From assembly GCF_005870025.1 (NCBI RefSeq), contig NZ_VATA01000011.1, positions 97,792 through 161,791 on the forward strand: 64,000 bases of DNA. Direction: 5' to 3'. Of the stretch, positions 57,653-64,000 are shown piece after piece. Under the pieces are notes generated by a model. That model saw only the letters and a list, made by a program, of their open reading frames with translations, ran no database searches and was not told where the DNA came from. Position 1 is the stretch's first letter. The number at the start of each line of letters is the position of its first letter. Source of the stretch: Poseidonocella sp. HB161398 (lineage in GTDB: Bacteria; Pseudomonadota; Alphaproteobacteria; Rhodobacterales; Rhodobacteraceae). The translations under genes were made by a program, and so were the position numbers.

Positions 57653-58594
57653 ATGCTCTCCCCCCTTTCCATCGTCCTTCCGATCTTCGCGCTGATCTTC
57701 GCCGGCTGGCTGGCCCGCCGCGGCGGGGCGCTGGGGCCGGGCGCCACGCGCGAGCTGAACCGCTTCGTCGTCTACCTGGCCCTGCCGGCGCTGCTGTTCG
57801 GCATCATGGCGCGGGCGGAGCCGCGCGAGGTCTGGCATCCGGGCTTCATCGCCGCCTTCACGGCGGGCTGTGCGCTGGCCTTCGGGCTGACGCTGTGGCT
57901 GAGCATGCGCCAGGGGCGGCCGCTGGCCGATGCGGCGCTCGACGGGCTGAATGCGAGCTATGCCAATACCGGCTTCCTCGGCTTCCCGCTGATCCTGGCG
58001 GTGCTGGGCGAGACCGGGCTGGGGCTGACGCTGGTGGCGACGATCGTGACGGTGGCGGTACTTTTCGCGGTGGCGATCCTTCTGGTGGAGTTCAGCCTGC
58101 AGAGCGGCCGCCGCGGCCGCGAGATCGCGCTGAAGACGCTGGGCGGGCTGGCGCGCAACCCGCTCCTGATCGCGCCGGCCGCCGGGGCGGCGGTGATGGC
58201 CTCGGGGCACCACCTGCCCGAGCAGGCCGACCGTTTCCTGACGCTGCTGGGCAGCGCCGCGGCGCCCTGCGCACTGGTGACGCTGGGCTGCTTCCTGGCG
58301 GAGACGCCGCGCCGCCCGGCCGCCGGGGGCGAGCGCGCGAACCTCGCCGCGCTCGTGTCGCTGAAGCTTGCCGTGCAGCCGCTGGCGACCTGGATCGTCG
58401 CGGTGCCGGTGCTGCAGCTGCCGGGCAGCGTGGCGCAGGCGGCGGTGCTGCTTGCCGCGCTGCCCACCGGGACCGGGCCCTTCATGCTGGCCGAGTTCTA
58501 CGGCCGCGACGCGCTGATGACCGGCCGGGTCATCCTGGCGACCACTGTGCTGTCGGTGGCGACCCTGACCGGCTATCTGGCCCTGGCGGCCTGA
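57653..58594 (+). CDS. AEC-family (auxin efflux carrier-like) transporter
   Basis: The 313-residue membrane protein has about ten predicted helices and the AEC features RFVVYLALPALLFGIMARAE near residue 40, LNASYANTGFLGFPLILAVL near 96, and a C-terminal half starting LGGLARNPLLIAPAAGAAVM. Members transport malonate, malate or other small carboxylates. ATG 57653 is chosen (GAGG upstream); a GTG at 57635 is in frame. It converges with the LacI gene with a 3-base gap. Confidence 0.9.
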   Translation: MLSPLSIVLPIFALIFAGWLARRGGALGPGATRELNRFVVYLALPALLFGIMARAEPREVWHPGFIAAFTAGCALAFGLTLWLSMRQGRPLADAALDGLNASYANTGFLGFPLILAVLGETGLGLTLVATIVTVAVLFAVAILLVEFSLQSGRRGREIALKTLGGLARNPLLIAPAAGAAVMASGHHLPEQADRFLTLLGSAAAPCALVTLGCFLAETPRRPAAGGERANLAALVSLKLAVQPLATWIVAVPVLQLPGSVAQAAVLLAALPTGTGPFMLAEFYGRDALMTGRVILATTVLSVATLTGYLALAA

Positions 58595-58597
58595 GCC

Positions 58598-59632
58598 TCA
58601 GATATTCTCCGGCGTGACGATCTCGAAGGGGATCGTCCGCTGCAGCGTCGCCTGCGGCCCGTCCTGGCGCAGCACGTCGATCATGGTGCGCACCAGGAGC
58701 TCCGAGGTCGCCTCCATCGGATGGCAGAGCGCGGCGGTGATCAGCCCCTCGGTCAGGCCCTTGCGCGTCGCCGGGCCGATGTCGCGGCAGATCAGCCGGA
58801 TGCGGCGGCGCTTCTCCTCGGGGGCCTCGCGCAGCGCGCGCAGCACGCCCGAGATGCCGCCGCCGAGGATCAGGATGCCGGTCACGTCGTCGCTGCGCTC
58901 CAGCAGCTCCGAAACCATGGCATGGGCCTGGGCCGCTTCCTCATGGGTGGGGCGGCTGTCCTCCAGCAGGAGCTGCGGGGCGTTCTCGCGCATGTAGGAG
59001 CGGAAGCTCGCCTCGGCGATGTCCTGGCACAGATAGCGGTGATTGCCGATGAAGACGGCGATCCGTCCCGGGCCCGGTGCCATCGAGGAGATCAGGAAGG
59101 CGGCGGTGCGGCCGAGCTTCCAGTTGTCGGTGCCGACGAAGGCTGCCTTCTCGGGGCTCGACTGGTCGGTGATGTAGGTGACGACGGGCTTGCCCTGCTC
59201 GCGCAGCGCGCGGATCGCCTGGCCGATCACCGGATGGTCGGCGGCGATCATCGCCACGGCGTCGCATTCCTTGCCGAGCGCGGTCAGCCGCGCGGCGATG
59301 TTGTCGGGGGTCAGCAGGTCGACGAAATCCACCAGCGGGTCGACCACCTCGTCGCGGCGGTCGCGGCAGGCGGCGACGATCTTGCGGCCGAAATGCTGGT
59401 AGAGGTCGCGGCTCGACTGCTGCAGCAGGAAGCCCAGCCGGTAGTGCGGGGTCTCCTTGCGCATCCGGTCCTCGATCGTGCCGAGCCCGTAGAAGCCGAT
59501 CTGCTCGGCCGCGCCCTGCACCCGCTGGATCGTCGTCGCCTTGACCGAGCCGCGGCCGGACAGGATCCGGTTCACGGTGGAGACCGATACCCCTGCCGCC
59601 TCGGCCAGATCCGCAATCGTCGGACGTTCCAT
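58598..59632 (-). CDS. LacI-family transcriptional regulator
   Basis: The 344-residue repressor has the LacI helix-turn-helix and hinge (PTIADLAEAAGVSVSTVNRI, then LSGRGSVKATTIQRVQGAAE) and a sugar-binding periplasmic-like domain. ATG 59632 is chosen because GGAGGAG lies upstream. It is divergent from the sugar ABC binding-protein gene at 59791 and probably controls it in response to the imported sugar. Confidence 0.92.
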   Translation of the reverse strand: MERPTIADLAEAAGVSVSTVNRILSGRGSVKATTIQRVQGAAEQIGFYGLGTIEDRMRKETPHYRLGFLLQQSSRDLYQHFGRKIVAACRDRRDEVVDPLVDFVDLLTPDNIAARLTALGKECDAVAMIAADHPVIGQAIRALREQGKPVVTYITDQSSPEKAAFVGTDNWKLGRTAAFLISSMAPGPGRIAVFIGNHRYLCQDIAEASFRSYMRENAPQLLLEDSRPTHEEAAQAHAMVSELLERSDDVTGILILGGGISGVLRALREAPEEKRRRIRLICRDIGPATRKGLTEGLITAALCHPMEATSELLVRTMIDVLRQDGPQATLQRTIPFEIVTPENI

Positions 59633-59655
59633 CCGCTCCTCCCTCGACTCGCGAT

Positions 59656-59694
59656 GTTTCAAACTGAATGACACGTTATGGCACAATCATGCCA
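59656..59694. promoter_or_regulatory. Palindromes between LacI gene and sugar ABC operon
   Basis: GTTTCAAAC (59656-59664) and TGGCA-CAATCA-TGCCA (59679-59694) are two dyads, 24-62 bases from the LacI start and about 100-135 from the binding-protein start. They lie in the AT-richer divergent promoter region, so they are candidate operators for the LacI-type repressor. Confidence 0.45.
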
Positions 59695-59790
59695 AAAGAT
59701 CTTATTAGACGTTCCGTAAGTTTCAAGCCTTCTGTAGAAAAGCTCCTGCAAGTGTCCTGCTCGGGAGGCGGGACAAGGGAGGAAGACATC

Positions 59791-60765
59791 ATGAGAAGTT
59801 TCAGCCGTTTCGCGGCCACTGTGTCCTGTGCCGCCATTGCAGCCTGCGCCGCCGGCGCCGTGGCCGCGGCCAACATCTTCGTGGTCGGCGGCAAGCCGGA
59901 CGATCCCTTCTGGTCGATCGTCAAGCGCGGCGCCGAGGATGCAGGCCAGGTGGCCGAGGCGCAGGGCGGGTCGGTGACCTGGCTCGGGCCGCAGAACTAC
60001 GACAACCTGGGCGTCGATGCAGCCGAGCTCATCCGCCAGGCGATCAGCCAGGGCGCCGACGCCATCGTCGGCCCGGACTGGGTGCCCGAGGCGATGGATC
60101 CGGCCTTCCAGGCCGTGACCGAGGCGGGCATTCCGCTGATCATCTACAATGCGGGCGGCCTCGAGGCGGCGGACCGTCTGGGCGCGATGAACTACATCGG
60201 CTCGGACGACTACGAGAACGGCAAGGCCGCGGGCGAGTACTTTGCCGAGCACGGCATCATGAAGCTCGTCTGCATCAACACCCTGCCGGGCGCCTCCAAT
60301 ATCGAGGACAACTGCGCGGGCATGAATGACGGCATCGCAGGCGCGGGCGGCGAGGGCGAGACCCTGCCGCTGCCGGCCACCTCCTTCGGCAACGCCACCG
60401 CGGTCGCCCAGGCGGTCAAGGCCTACCTGCTGAAGAACCCCGATGTCGGCGGCATCTACACGATCGGCAATGTCGACGCGAATGCCTCGATCAACGGCGT
60501 GATGCAGGCCGGCAAGATCGGCCGCGTGCAGGTCGGCGGGCTGAACATGGACGAGACCATCCTGGCCAATATCAAGGACGGCAAGCAGATGTTCGCCATC
60601 GACCAGCAGGGCTACATGCAGGGCTACATGGCCGTCTCGATCCTCAACGCCCATGTCAATTTCGGCCTGTCGATCCCGACCCGCGAGATCCTGACGGGGC
60701 CGGGCATCGTCGATGCCGGGAATGTCGACGCGACGCTGGAAGGCGTCAAGCAGGGTGCCCGCTGA
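59791..60765 (+). CDS. Sugar ABC transporter substrate-binding protein (CUT2 type)
   Basis: The 324-residue protein is a ribose-binding-like (type I) periplasmic receptor with a signal peptide to about residue 27 (...AAGAVAA). Features are IFVVGGKPDDPFWSIVKRGA, SQGADAIVGPDWVPEAMDPA, IGSDDYENGKAAGEYFAEHG and VQVGGLNMDETILANIKDGK. ATG 59791 follows AAGGGAGG; longer in-frame starts lack a signal peptide at the N terminus. The ligand is a sugar or polyol. Confidence 0.92.
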   Translation: MRSFSRFAATVSCAAIAACAAGAVAAANIFVVGGKPDDPFWSIVKRGAEDAGQVAEAQGGSVTWLGPQNYDNLGVDAAELIRQAISQGADAIVGPDWVPEAMDPAFQAVTEAGIPLIIYNAGGLEAADRLGAMNYIGSDDYENGKAAGEYFAEHGIMKLVCINTLPGASNIEDNCAGMNDGIAGAGGEGETLPLPATSFGNATAVAQAVKAYLLKNPDVGGIYTIGNVDANASINGVMQAGKIGRVQVGGLNMDETILANIKDGKQMFAIDQQGYMQGYMAVSILNAHVNFGLSIPTREILTGPGIVDAGNVDATLEGVKQGAR

Positions 60766-60795
60766 GCGGCATCCCCCCGACTTGAAAATCACGCT

Positions 60796-60814
60796 GCCCG
60801 GACCGGGTCCGGGC
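60796..60814 (+). terminator. Attenuator-like hairpin between sugar-binding-protein and permease genes
   Basis: GCCCGGA and TCCGGGC form a perfect 7-bp stem with loop CCGGG, in the 144-base gap after the binding-protein gene. Similar hairpins follow the binding-protein genes at 26299 and 44084. Confidence 0.55.
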
Positions 60815-60909
60815 GGCACCGACGGGAACGGGCAGGGGGCATGGCCTCCGGCCCGGCGGGAGAGCTGCGCGCGCAAGCGCCGCGGCCCCGCCAAGAGAGG
60901 GAGTTCATC

Positions 60910-61950
60910 ATGGCATCAGCCAGCCAGACACTCGCCGCCGGGCCGGGAGGGCGCCGCGCGGGCAGCGCCCTGGGCCAGCTCGCGCGGCGCCCCGAGGCCG
61001 GGTCCTTCCTGGGCATGGTCGCGGTCTTCGCCTTCTTCGCGGTCTTCGCGGGACAGGTCTTCCTGTCGCCGGCGGGCTTCGCCAGCTGGCTGAACGTCGC
61101 TGCCGAGATCGGCATCGTCGCGCTGCCGGTCGGGCTCTTGATGATCGCGGGCGAGCTCGACCTCTCGGTCGGCGCGGTGATCCCCGCGGCCTCCCTGACA
61201 GTGGCCGTCATCTCCGGCCATTACGGCCTGCCCGAGAGCGTCGGCATCCTCGCCGCGCTCGGCGTCGGGATGGCGGTCGGCGCGGCCAACGGCTTTCTCG
61301 TAACCCGCACCGAGGTGCCCTCGCTGATCGTCTCCATCGGCATGATGTTCGCCGTGATGGGGCTGACGCTGGGCTTCTCGGTGCTGCTGACCGGTTCCAC
61401 CTCGACGGGCATCGTGCCCTCGGAGACCTCCAAATTCCTGCTGGGCCAGTTCATCGGCGGCATGTTCCAGGTGACCATCTTCTGGTGGATCCTGATCGCC
61501 GCGGTCTTCGCCTACGTGCTGCATGTCTCGCCCTTCGGCAACTGGATCTACGCGCTCGGCGGCGACCGGGTCTCGGCGCGCAACGCCGGCATCCCGACCG
61601 AGCGGCTGACCATCCAGCTCTTCATGATGTCGGGCTTCTGCGCCGCCTTCGTCGGCGTCAGCCAGGCGATGGTCTACCAGAGCGCGCAGGTCGCGGGCGG
61701 GCAGTCCTTCATCTTCAACTCGATCATGTGCACCGTCATCGGCGGCGTGCTGCTGACCGGGGGCTTCGGCTCGATCGTCGGCGTGGTCTTCGGCACGATC
61801 ACCTTCGCGGTCGTCAACCAGGGCATCTACTTCACCAGCTTCGACCCGAACCTGGGCTCGGTCATCATCGGCGCGCTGCTCCTGCTGGCCGTGATCATGA
61901 ACGACACCTTCCGGCAGCTGGCGCTGTCCTACACCAAGAAGAAGGGCTGA
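60910..61950 (+). CDS. Sugar ABC transporter permease (CUT2 type), first of two
   Basis: The 346-residue membrane protein has about nine to ten helices and the RbsC-like motifs IAGELDLSVGAVIPAASLTV, YALGGDRVSARNAGIPTERL and LTGGFGSIVGVVFGTITFAV. ATG 60910 follows AGAGGGAG. It is a paralogue of the next gene. Confidence 0.93.
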   Translation: MASASQTLAAGPGGRRAGSALGQLARRPEAGSFLGMVAVFAFFAVFAGQVFLSPAGFASWLNVAAEIGIVALPVGLLMIAGELDLSVGAVIPAASLTVAVISGHYGLPESVGILAALGVGMAVGAANGFLVTRTEVPSLIVSIGMMFAVMGLTLGFSVLLTGSTSTGIVPSETSKFLLGQFIGGMFQVTIFWWILIAAVFAYVLHVSPFGNWIYALGGDRVSARNAGIPTERLTIQLFMMSGFCAAFVGVSQAMVYQSAQVAGGQSFIFNSIMCTVIGGVLLTGGFGSIVGVVFGTITFAVVNQGIYFTSFDPNLGSVIIGALLLLAVIMNDTFRQLALSYTKKKG

Positions 61951-61954
61951 GACC

Positions 61955-62947
61955 ATGACCGCTCTTTCCGACTTCATGCGCCGCCCCGAGGCCGGGTCCG
62001 TCCTCAGCCTGATTGCCGTCATCGCCTTCTTCGTGATCTTCGGCGGGGCCAATATCGGCAACTTCCTCGGCGCCGCGAGCTGGGTGAACCTGGCCGCCAA
62101 CCTGGGCATCGTCGCCATCCCGATGGGCATGCTGATGATCGCCGGCGAGCTCGACATCTCGATCGGGGCGATGATCCCGGCGGGCTCCATGACCGTGGCG
62201 ATCCTCTCGGGCTACTACGAGCTGCCGATCCTCGTCGGCATGGCCGGCGCGCTGGGGCTGGGCGTCGTCGTCGGGCTGGTCAACGGCATCCTGACGGTGC
62301 GCACCTCGGTGCCCTCGCTGATCATCACCCTCGGCACGCTCGTCGCCATGCAGGGGATCGTGCTCTCGGCCTCGGTGCTGCTGACGGGCAATGCCTCGGT
62401 CGCGCTGACCGCCCCGGTCTGGACCAAGGCGATCTTCGGCCAGCTGATCGGCGGCTCCTACCAGATCATCATACTGTGGTGGCTGGCGATGACCGTGGTC
62501 TTCGTGGTGATCATGCACCATACCCGCTACGGCAACTGGATCTTCGCGATGGGCGGGGACAAGGTCTCGGCGCGCAACGCCGGCATCCCGACCGACCGGA
62601 TGACGATCTTCCTCTTCGTGCTCTCCGCGGTGGCCGCGAGCTTCGTGGGCATGTGCGGCGCGATCCTCTTCAACTCGGCCCAGGTCTCGGGCGGCATGAA
62701 CTACATCTTCAACGCCGTGGTCTCGGTGGTGGTGGGGGGCGTGCTCCTGACCGGCGGCTTCGGCTCCGTCTGGGGGATCTTCTTCGGCACGCTCACCTTC
62801 GCCGTGGTCAACCAGGGGATCTACTTCACCCAGCTCGACCGCAACTGGTCCAGCCTGATCATCGGCGTGATGCTCCTGGCCGCCGTGCTCGTGAACAACC
62901 GGTTCCGCGCCTTCGCGCTGACCGCGTCGCGCAAGAAACCTGCCTGA
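61955..62947 (+). CDS. Sugar ABC transporter permease (CUT2 type), second of two
   Basis: The 330-residue permease closely resembles the previous one (IAGELDISIGAMIPAGSMTV, GGDKVSARNAGIPTDRM, LTGGFGSVWGIFFGTLTFAV). The pair probably forms a heterodimeric channel, as in the Rha- and Lsr-type CUT2 systems. It lies 4 bases after the first permease. Confidence 0.93.
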   Translation: MTALSDFMRRPEAGSVLSLIAVIAFFVIFGGANIGNFLGAASWVNLAANLGIVAIPMGMLMIAGELDISIGAMIPAGSMTVAILSGYYELPILVGMAGALGLGVVVGLVNGILTVRTSVPSLIITLGTLVAMQGIVLSASVLLTGNASVALTAPVWTKAIFGQLIGGSYQIIILWWLAMTVVFVVIMHHTRYGNWIFAMGGDKVSARNAGIPTDRMTIFLFVLSAVAASFVGMCGAILFNSAQVSGGMNYIFNAVVSVVVGGVLLTGGFGSVWGIFFGTLTFAVVNQGIYFTQLDRNWSSLIIGVMLLAAVLVNNRFRAFALTASRKKPA

Positions 62948-62957
62948 GGACACCGAC

Positions 62958-63776
62958 ATGACCCAACCTGTTCTTGAACTGCGGAACGTCAACAAGTCCT
63001 TCGGACCGATCGACGTGCTCCATGACATCAACCTGACGGTGAAGGCGGGCGAGGTGCTGTGCCTGCTCGGGGACAACGGCGCCGGCAAGTCCACCCTGAT
63101 CAAGACCCTGGCGGGCGTGCACAAGCCCACCACCGGCGAGATCTGGATGGATGGCGAGCAGGTCTCCTTCGAGAAGCCCAAGGACGCCGCCGACCGCGGC
63201 ATCGCCACGGTCCACCAGTTCGGCGGCACCTTCCCGCTGATGTCGATCGGGCGCAGCTTCTTCGTCGGCGTCGAGCCGGTCAAGAAGATCGGGCCCTTCA
63301 AGATCTTCGACCGCAAGACCGCCAACGAGACTGCCGTGAAGGCCGTGCAGGAATTCGGCATCACCCGGATCGACGACGGCGACCGGCTGATCGGCGGCCT
63401 CTCGGGCGGCGAGCGGCAGTCGCTGGCGATCGCCCGCGCGGTCCATTTCGGCGCCCGCGTGCTGATCCTCGACGAACCGACTGCCGCGCTCGGCGTCAAG
63501 CAGTCGAGCCACGTGCTGCGCATCATCCTGGAGGCGCGCAAGCGCGGCCTGGCAGTGATCTTCATCACCCACCAGGTGACCCATGCGATGGCGGTGGGCG
63601 ACCATTTCGCGGTGCTGATCCGCGGCGCGGTGGCGGCGAACTTCATGCGCGGCGAGAAGACCCGCGAGGAGATCACCGACCTGATGGCCGGCGGCGAGGC
63701 CCTGGCCAGCCTCGATACCGAGCTCGAAGGCTACATGGAAACCCATGAGGGCCACCCGCCGCAGCCGGTCGCCTGA
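62958..63776 (+). CDS. Sugar ABC transporter ATP-binding protein, single-domain (CUT2 type)
   Basis: The 272-residue ATPase has Walker A GDNGAGKST near residue 37, signature LSGGERQSLAIARAVHFGA near 149 and Walker B VLILDEPTAALGV. Most CUT2 ATPases are about 500-residue tandem proteins; this short form must dimerise, as in the fructose-type Frc systems. It is followed by a sugar isomerase gene. Confidence 0.92.
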   Translation: MTQPVLELRNVNKSFGPIDVLHDINLTVKAGEVLCLLGDNGAGKSTLIKTLAGVHKPTTGEIWMDGEQVSFEKPKDAADRGIATVHQFGGTFPLMSIGRSFFVGVEPVKKIGPFKIFDRKTANETAVKAVQEFGITRIDDGDRLIGGLSGGERQSLAIARAVHFGARVLILDEPTAALGVKQSSHVLRIILEARKRGLAVIFITHQVTHAMAVGDHFAVLIRGAVAANFMRGEKTREEITDLMAGGEALASLDTELEGYMETHEGHPPQPVA

Positions 63777-63853
63777 GCGCGGCACCCCAACCGGAACAAG
63801 GCCGGTCCGCCGCCAGGGCGGGCCGCAACGAGACAAAGTCCATAGGTCTGACC

Positions 63854-64000
63854 ATGAAACACACGCTCGACCCGCACATGATCCGGCACCTGTCGCTGGA
63901 GGACACCATCCGCAAGGTCGCCGAACTCGGCTACGACCATGTCGAGATGTCCCCGCGCCCGGATTTCTTCTCCTGGTGGACGCGGCCGAAGCTCTATCCC
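63854..64000 (+). CDS. Sugar phosphate isomerase/epimerase-like protein, N-terminal part (3' end outside window)
   Basis: The 49 visible codons begin MKHTLDPHMIRHLSLEDTIR and include VAELGYDHVEMSPRPDFFSW, the start of the xylose-isomerase-like TIM barrel (AP endonuclease 2 family). It follows the ABC transporter, 77 bases after its stop, and would act on the imported sugar or polyol, for example inositol-type compounds. The reading frame is open to the end of the window. Confidence 0.75.
   Translation, partial: MKHTLDPHMIRHLSLEDTIRKVAELGYDHVEMSPRPDFFSWWTRPKLYP

Noticed and set aside
1..64000. tRNA or rRNA genes, CRISPR arrays, insertion sequences and phage or plasmid genes
   Set aside because: Looked for by eye on both strands; no cloverleaf, spaced identical repeats, transposase or integrase motif was found. 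A computed scan could still find a tRNA that I missed.

Overview
The window is GC-rich, densely packed with genes, and reads like a chromosomal segment of an alphaproteobacterium, most likely of the Rhodobacter/Paracoccus group. The grounds are strong G/C third-position bias, many 4-base ATGA gene overlaps, an abundance of TRAP and ABC uptake systems each next to a LysR, GntR or LacI regulator, a Zur-type operator, and the protein families present. I saw no rRNA, tRNA, CRISPR array, insertion sequence or phage gene.

Layout. (1) 1-4911: end of a chemotaxis operon (MCP, CheW, CheR, CheB, and a 533-residue MCP-like soluble protein), followed by about 1.5 kb without a convincing gene. (2) 6436-7581: a perfect Zur-box-like palindrome ahead of a HisI variant lacking one zinc cysteine, and a RibD-like deaminase. 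(3) 7613-14966: LysR, DUF1445/YcsI protein, TRAP transporter and 5-oxoprolinase pxpBCA. (4) 15007-17811: two tandem, divergent VOC-protein/LysR modules. (5) 17798-46898: a large catabolic island holding a second TRAP/pxpABC set, M20, M24 and 2-hydroxyacid dehydrogenase genes, a D-amino-acid transaminase, a DapA-family enzyme, two SDRs, a heme-oxygenase-like diiron oxidase (HDO) with two ferredoxins and a reductase, an aldehyde dehydrogenase, an ornithine cyclodeaminase-like enzyme, a TauE exporter, a gamma-glutamyltransferase and a peptide-type ABC transporter. (6) 46961-50123: palindrome, EamA exporter, TetR, an F420-oxidoreductase-like protein and a DODA-type dioxygenase. (7) 50143-57576: glutaminase, modABC with a short ModE, and a divergent TrmO-like/FecBCD-type transporter sharing a 22-bp operator-like motif with modA. 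(8) 57653-64000: AEC transporter, LacI regulator, a two-permease sugar ABC transporter and the start of a TIM-barrel isomerase.

The most interesting system is region 5. All four divergent promoter regions of the island (27.3, 32.4-32.7, 38.3-38.6 and 46.0 kb) carry the rare hexamer GTATAC, the core of FadR-type GntR operators, and a FadR-type GntR gene lies at 32693. This suggests one regulon that imports and breaks down a gamma-glutamyl, pyroglutamyl or lactam-like amide. Transport would be by TRAP and ABC systems, and cleavage by gamma-glutamyltransferase and 5-oxoprolinase. Oxidation would be by the HDO (all six diiron ligands visible), fed by its ferredoxins and reductase, and then by aldehyde dehydrogenase. 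The substrate cannot be read from the sequence.
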